Source: Clostridium kluyveri
Lineage (GTDB): Bacteria; Bacillota; Clostridia; Clostridiales; Clostridiaceae
Direction: 5' to 3'
Assembly (NCBI RefSeq): GCF_001902295.1
Contig: NZ_CP018335.1
Coordinates: 3,968,001-4,032,000, forward strand
Length of the DNA stretch: 64,000 bases
Shown here one piece after another: positions 61,483-64,000 of the stretch. Under the pieces are notes generated by a model. It ran no database searches. It saw nothing but the letters and a program-made list of their open reading frames with translations, and had not been told where the DNA came from. Each line of letters starts with the position of its first letter. Position 1 is the first letter of the stretch. A program made the translations under genes and the position numbers.

Positions 61483-61619
61483 TTACATCATCCCCCATGT
61501 AAAAATCTTATAAATACTATATTCCTTAAAATATATTATACTATAATACCATATTTTGTAATAGTATTTTTTGTATATTTATATTATATTTTACTATACT
61601 AATAAGTAGGTGAATATAT

Positions 61620-63734
61620 ATGAAAATAATAAATGTTTATACTGACTCTTTTAACAAAGTAACTTTAATATCAGATGAAATATTTCAATTTAAATCCTAT
61701 AAGTTAAATGTAGAAAATGGCAAAGAAAAAATATCTGTAATTAGTTATTCCATAGTTGACAATACTATAATTTTGAATTTAAACAGAGAGATAAATATAA
61801 AATACTATTGTTTCATAGAATATGAGAATATACCTTATAAAGTATGGTACTATCCCCTATATTCCACAGAAGAATTCAATAAAAAATTTTTTCACGATAC
61901 CTCCTTAGGTGCCATATATACCAAAGGAAAGACTAGCTTTAATCTCTGGTCGCCTCCAGCCTCTTCTGTAAAACTTGTAATATATGAAAAAATTTCTCCT
62001 GACAGCTTCAATATTAAATATATGATAGATATGAAAGAATATAGAGGACTTTGGCATACTTCCATAAAAGGAGATTTACATGAAACCTACTATAACTATC
62101 ATGTAACCCTATATGATAATTCAAATATAGTAGTGGATCCTTATGCTGTTTCAGCAAATATAAATGGCTTAATAGGAGTTGTATTAGATTTAAAAAGAAC
62201 AGATCCCCCTATGTGGCATGATGACACTTATATTGATGTTAAAAAATATACTGATTCCATAATATATGAAGTCAGCCTAAGAGATTTATCTTCCCATGCC
62301 AGCAGCGGAGTTTCAAACAGTAAAAAATTTTTATCCTTGACAGAAAAAAGCACAAAATCTCCGCAGGGCCTTAGTACCTGTTTAGATCATATACTGGAAC
62401 TTGGTATTACCCACCTTCAGTTAATGCCTATATTCGATTTTAGTTATGAAAGTGTAGATGAAAGATACAGTGATAAAGATTATAATTGGGGATATGATCC
62501 CCAAAATTACAATGTTCCTGAAGGAAGCTATGCTTCAGATGCCTACCAGCCCCTGTGCAGAATAATAGAACTTAAAGAAATGATTTACTGCCTTCATAAA
62601 AACAATATAGCAATAAATATGGATGTAGTTTATAATCATGTATATCATGGTTGGGCAGATAATTTCCAAAATATATTCCCGGACTACTATTTTAGATTTT
62701 CACAGAAAAAGATACCCTGCTCTGGGAGTGGATGCGGAAATGATCTGGCTTCTGAACATTTAATGGTAAGAAAATTCATAACAGACTCTGTAACATTTTG
62801 GGCCAGGGAATACCATATAGATGGATTCAGATTTGATCTTATGGGACTTATAGATATAGATACCATGAAATTAATAGAAAATAAACTTCATAGGATAAAC
62901 AGATCTGTAATGATCTATGGTGAAGGCTGGACCCTAAACACCTCCCTTGCAGAGCAGAATAAGTCTACTCTTAATAATGCAAAATCTTTAGACAATATAG
63001 CCTTCTTCAACGATAGAATAAGGGACTGCTTAAAAGGTAATGTATTTGATTTGAAGGACAGAGGTTTTATAATGGGAGATGCCTCTAAAGGTAAGATATT
63101 GAGAGAATGTATAATGTCACAATATATTTCTCCTGAACAATCTGTAAATTACTCAAGCTGTCATGACAACCATACTTTATGGGATAGAATAAGTTTGAGC
63201 TGTACCCATGAAACCATAGAAGAAAAAAAGAAAATGGTAAAATTATGTTCAACTATAATTTTAACTTGTCCTGGTATTCCCTTTATATACTCTGGAGAAG
63301 AATTTTGCAGAAGCAAACAAGGAGAACATAACAGCTTCAACAGTCCAGATTATATAAATTGCATTGAATGGAATAAAAAGTATGAATTTATGGATGTGCT
63401 TAATCATTATAAAAAATTAATTCATATAAGAAAATCTCACTCTCTATTTAGACTTTATTCTAAAGACACCTTACTAGATAATTTAATTTTTATAGAAAAT
63501 ATACCTGAAGACATTCTTGCCTTCACAATAAAGGATTATACTGGCAGAGACAATTGGAAACATGCTCTCATAGCAGTAAATGTAGGAAGAAAAGACAGGC
63601 ATGTAGACATTCCTGACATGAAATGGAAAGTGGCATTAGACAGTAACAACATTAAAATTGAAAATATTATTTTTAAAAAACCGTTCATATTACAAAGTAT
63701 GTCTTCTTATATATTGTACACAGAAGAGGATTAA
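61620..63734 (+). CDS. pulA: Type I pullulanase
   Basis: A debranching alpha-amylase-family (GH13) enzyme that hydrolyses alpha-1,6 links in glycogen, pullulan or limit dextrins. The 704-residue chain has an N-terminal beta domain (1-90), a CBM48 domain (about 95-190, FNLWSPPASSVKLVIYE) and the barrel. The type I signature YNWGYDPQNYNVPEGSYAS is present. Catalytic residues are Asp in DGFRFDLMGL, Glu in IYGEGW and Asp in SCHDNHTLWDR. No signal peptide is present, so it probably acts on intracellular glycogen. The ATG at 61620 is preceded by TAGGTGA. Confidence 0.95.
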   Translation: MKIINVYTDSFNKVTLISDEIFQFKSYKLNVENGKEKISVISYSIVDNTIILNLNREINIKYYCFIEYENIPYKVWYYPLYSTEEFNKKFFHDTSLGAIYTKGKTSFNLWSPPASSVKLVIYEKISPDSFNIKYMIDMKEYRGLWHTSIKGDLHETYYNYHVTLYDNSNIVVDPYAVSANINGLIGVVLDLKRTDPPMWHDDTYIDVKKYTDSIIYEVSLRDLSSHASSGVSNSKKFLSLTEKSTKSPQGLSTCLDHILELGITHLQLMPIFDFSYESVDERYSDKDYNWGYDPQNYNVPEGSYASDAYQPLCRIIELKEMIYCLHKNNIAINMDVVYNHVYHGWADNFQNIFPDYYFRFSQKKIPCSGSGCGNDLASEHLMVRKFITDSVTFWAREYHIDGFRFDLMGLIDIDTMKLIENKLHRINRSVMIYGEGWTLNTSLAEQNKSTLNNAKSLDNIAFFNDRIRDCLKGNVFDLKDRGFIMGDASKGKILRECIMSQYISPEQSVNYSSCHDNHTLWDRISLSCTHETIEEKKKMVKLCSTIILTCPGIPFIYSGEEFCRSKQGEHNSFNSPDYINCIEWNKKYEFMDVLNHYKKLIHIRKSHSLFRLYSKDTLLDNLIFIENIPEDILAFTIKDYTGRDNWKHALIAVNVGRKDRHVDIPDMKWKVALDSNNIKIENIIFKKPFILQSMSSYILYTEED

Positions 63735-63741
63735 CAAAATA

Positions 63742-64000
63742 CTACCAATCCTCTCCTTTGTATACTTTACCATTTAAAATTAACTGAAATAAATTCTCTC
63801 TAAGCCTCTTATCATCTTCCCTTGTCCTCTTTTTGGGGTTTGAAGTCCTTCCCCCTGTTCTCCTAACTTTTGAAGATATATACCTCTCAAATAGAAGTTT
63901 ATCCATGTTACCCTCATGATATATATAACCTTTAGGATTTATAGCATAGGCTTTTTTTCCTAATACCATAGCAGCAACACCATAATCCTGACTCACCACT
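63742..64000 (-). CDS. YaiI/YqxD family protein (DUF188), partial, 5' end off the right edge
   Basis: The visible 85 C-terminal residues contain VSQDYGVAAMVLGKKAYAIN, LLFERYISSKVRRTGGRTSN and PKKRTREDDKRLRENLFQLI, all highly conserved in the YaiI/YqxD (UPF0178) family. The fold is PIN-like, and nuclease activity has been proposed but not established. It is convergent with pulA, with seven bases between the stops. About 65 N-terminal residues are expected beyond the window. Confidence 0.92.
   Translation of the reverse strand, partial: VVSQDYGVAAMVLGKKAYAINPKGYIYHEGNMDKLLFERYISSKVRRTGGRTSNPKKRTREDDKRLRENLFQLILNGKVYKGEDW

Overview
The window is low-GC DNA with strong GGAGG-type ribosome binding sites, a spore protein gene (alpha/beta SASP), a GatCAB amidotransferase, clostridial small-protein families and many TTG/GTG starts. 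It looks like the chromosome of a Clostridium sensu stricto species. The C. kluyveri / C. ljungdahlii neighbourhood is my guess from general impression, not from a search.

Layout. 1-9.8 kb: housekeeping and transport genes, mostly on the minus strand: a reverse-type rubrerythrin cut by the window edge, type I mannose-6-phosphate isomerase, a solitary EutP-like GTPase, a YczE-type membrane protein, a GDT1/UPF0016 manganese exporter under a yybP-ykoY riboswitch, an EamA transporter, an FAD oxidoreductase, an iron-dependent alcohol dehydrogenase on the plus strand, and cobalt transporter genes cbiM-cbiN under a cobalamin riboswitch. 10.5-20.6 kb: signalling and stress: an EAL-HDOD protein, three chemoreceptors (one soluble with a PocR sensor), superoxide dismutase, SASP and DNA polymerase IV. 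20.6-28.5 kb: an accessory stretch with a DnaA-box cluster, a tandem ~212-bp repeat, a decayed CPBP protease, a 28-residue holin-like toxin candidate, an IS1182-type insertion sequence, and a four-gene operon that encodes a secreted two-cysteine peptide and a MacB/FtsX-like ABC transporter.

28.6-39.8 kb: an integrative element of about 11 kb. It is bounded by a 43-bp copy of the 3' half of a tRNA-Arg at 28590-28632 and the intact tRNA-Arg(TCG) at 39749-39825, with a tyrosine integrase next to the intact tRNA. It carries small regulators, two frameshifted HTH genes, a DUF4489 protein, an HxlR/flavoprotein pair, a frameshifted cell-wall-binding protein, two Uma2 genes and a relic two-repeat CRISPR. 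39.7-41.2 kb: fourteen tRNA genes and one decayed tRNA-Lys, all on the minus strand, with an internal Gly-Arg-Lys duplication.

41.3-64 kb: conserved chromosome: YfcE-like phosphoesterase / RdgB / RNase PH, a HypE/PurM-fold protein, a peptide-binding protein, gatC-gatA-gatB, ligA preceded by a fragment of its own 5' end, pcrA, a YerC-type repressor, an RsuA-family pseudouridine synthase, a lytic transglycosylase, a triple-tyrosine-motif protein, type I pullulanase, and a YaiI/YqxD gene cut by the right edge.

A dispersed, hairpin-rich intergenic repeat (called family A here) occurs at least seven times between 2.4 and 58.7 kb. In two places it supplies the stop codon of the upstream gene, and in one it replaces the 5' end of a gene. 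With the 28.6-39.8 kb element, the relic CRISPR and the secreted-peptide operon, it is the most interesting material in the window.
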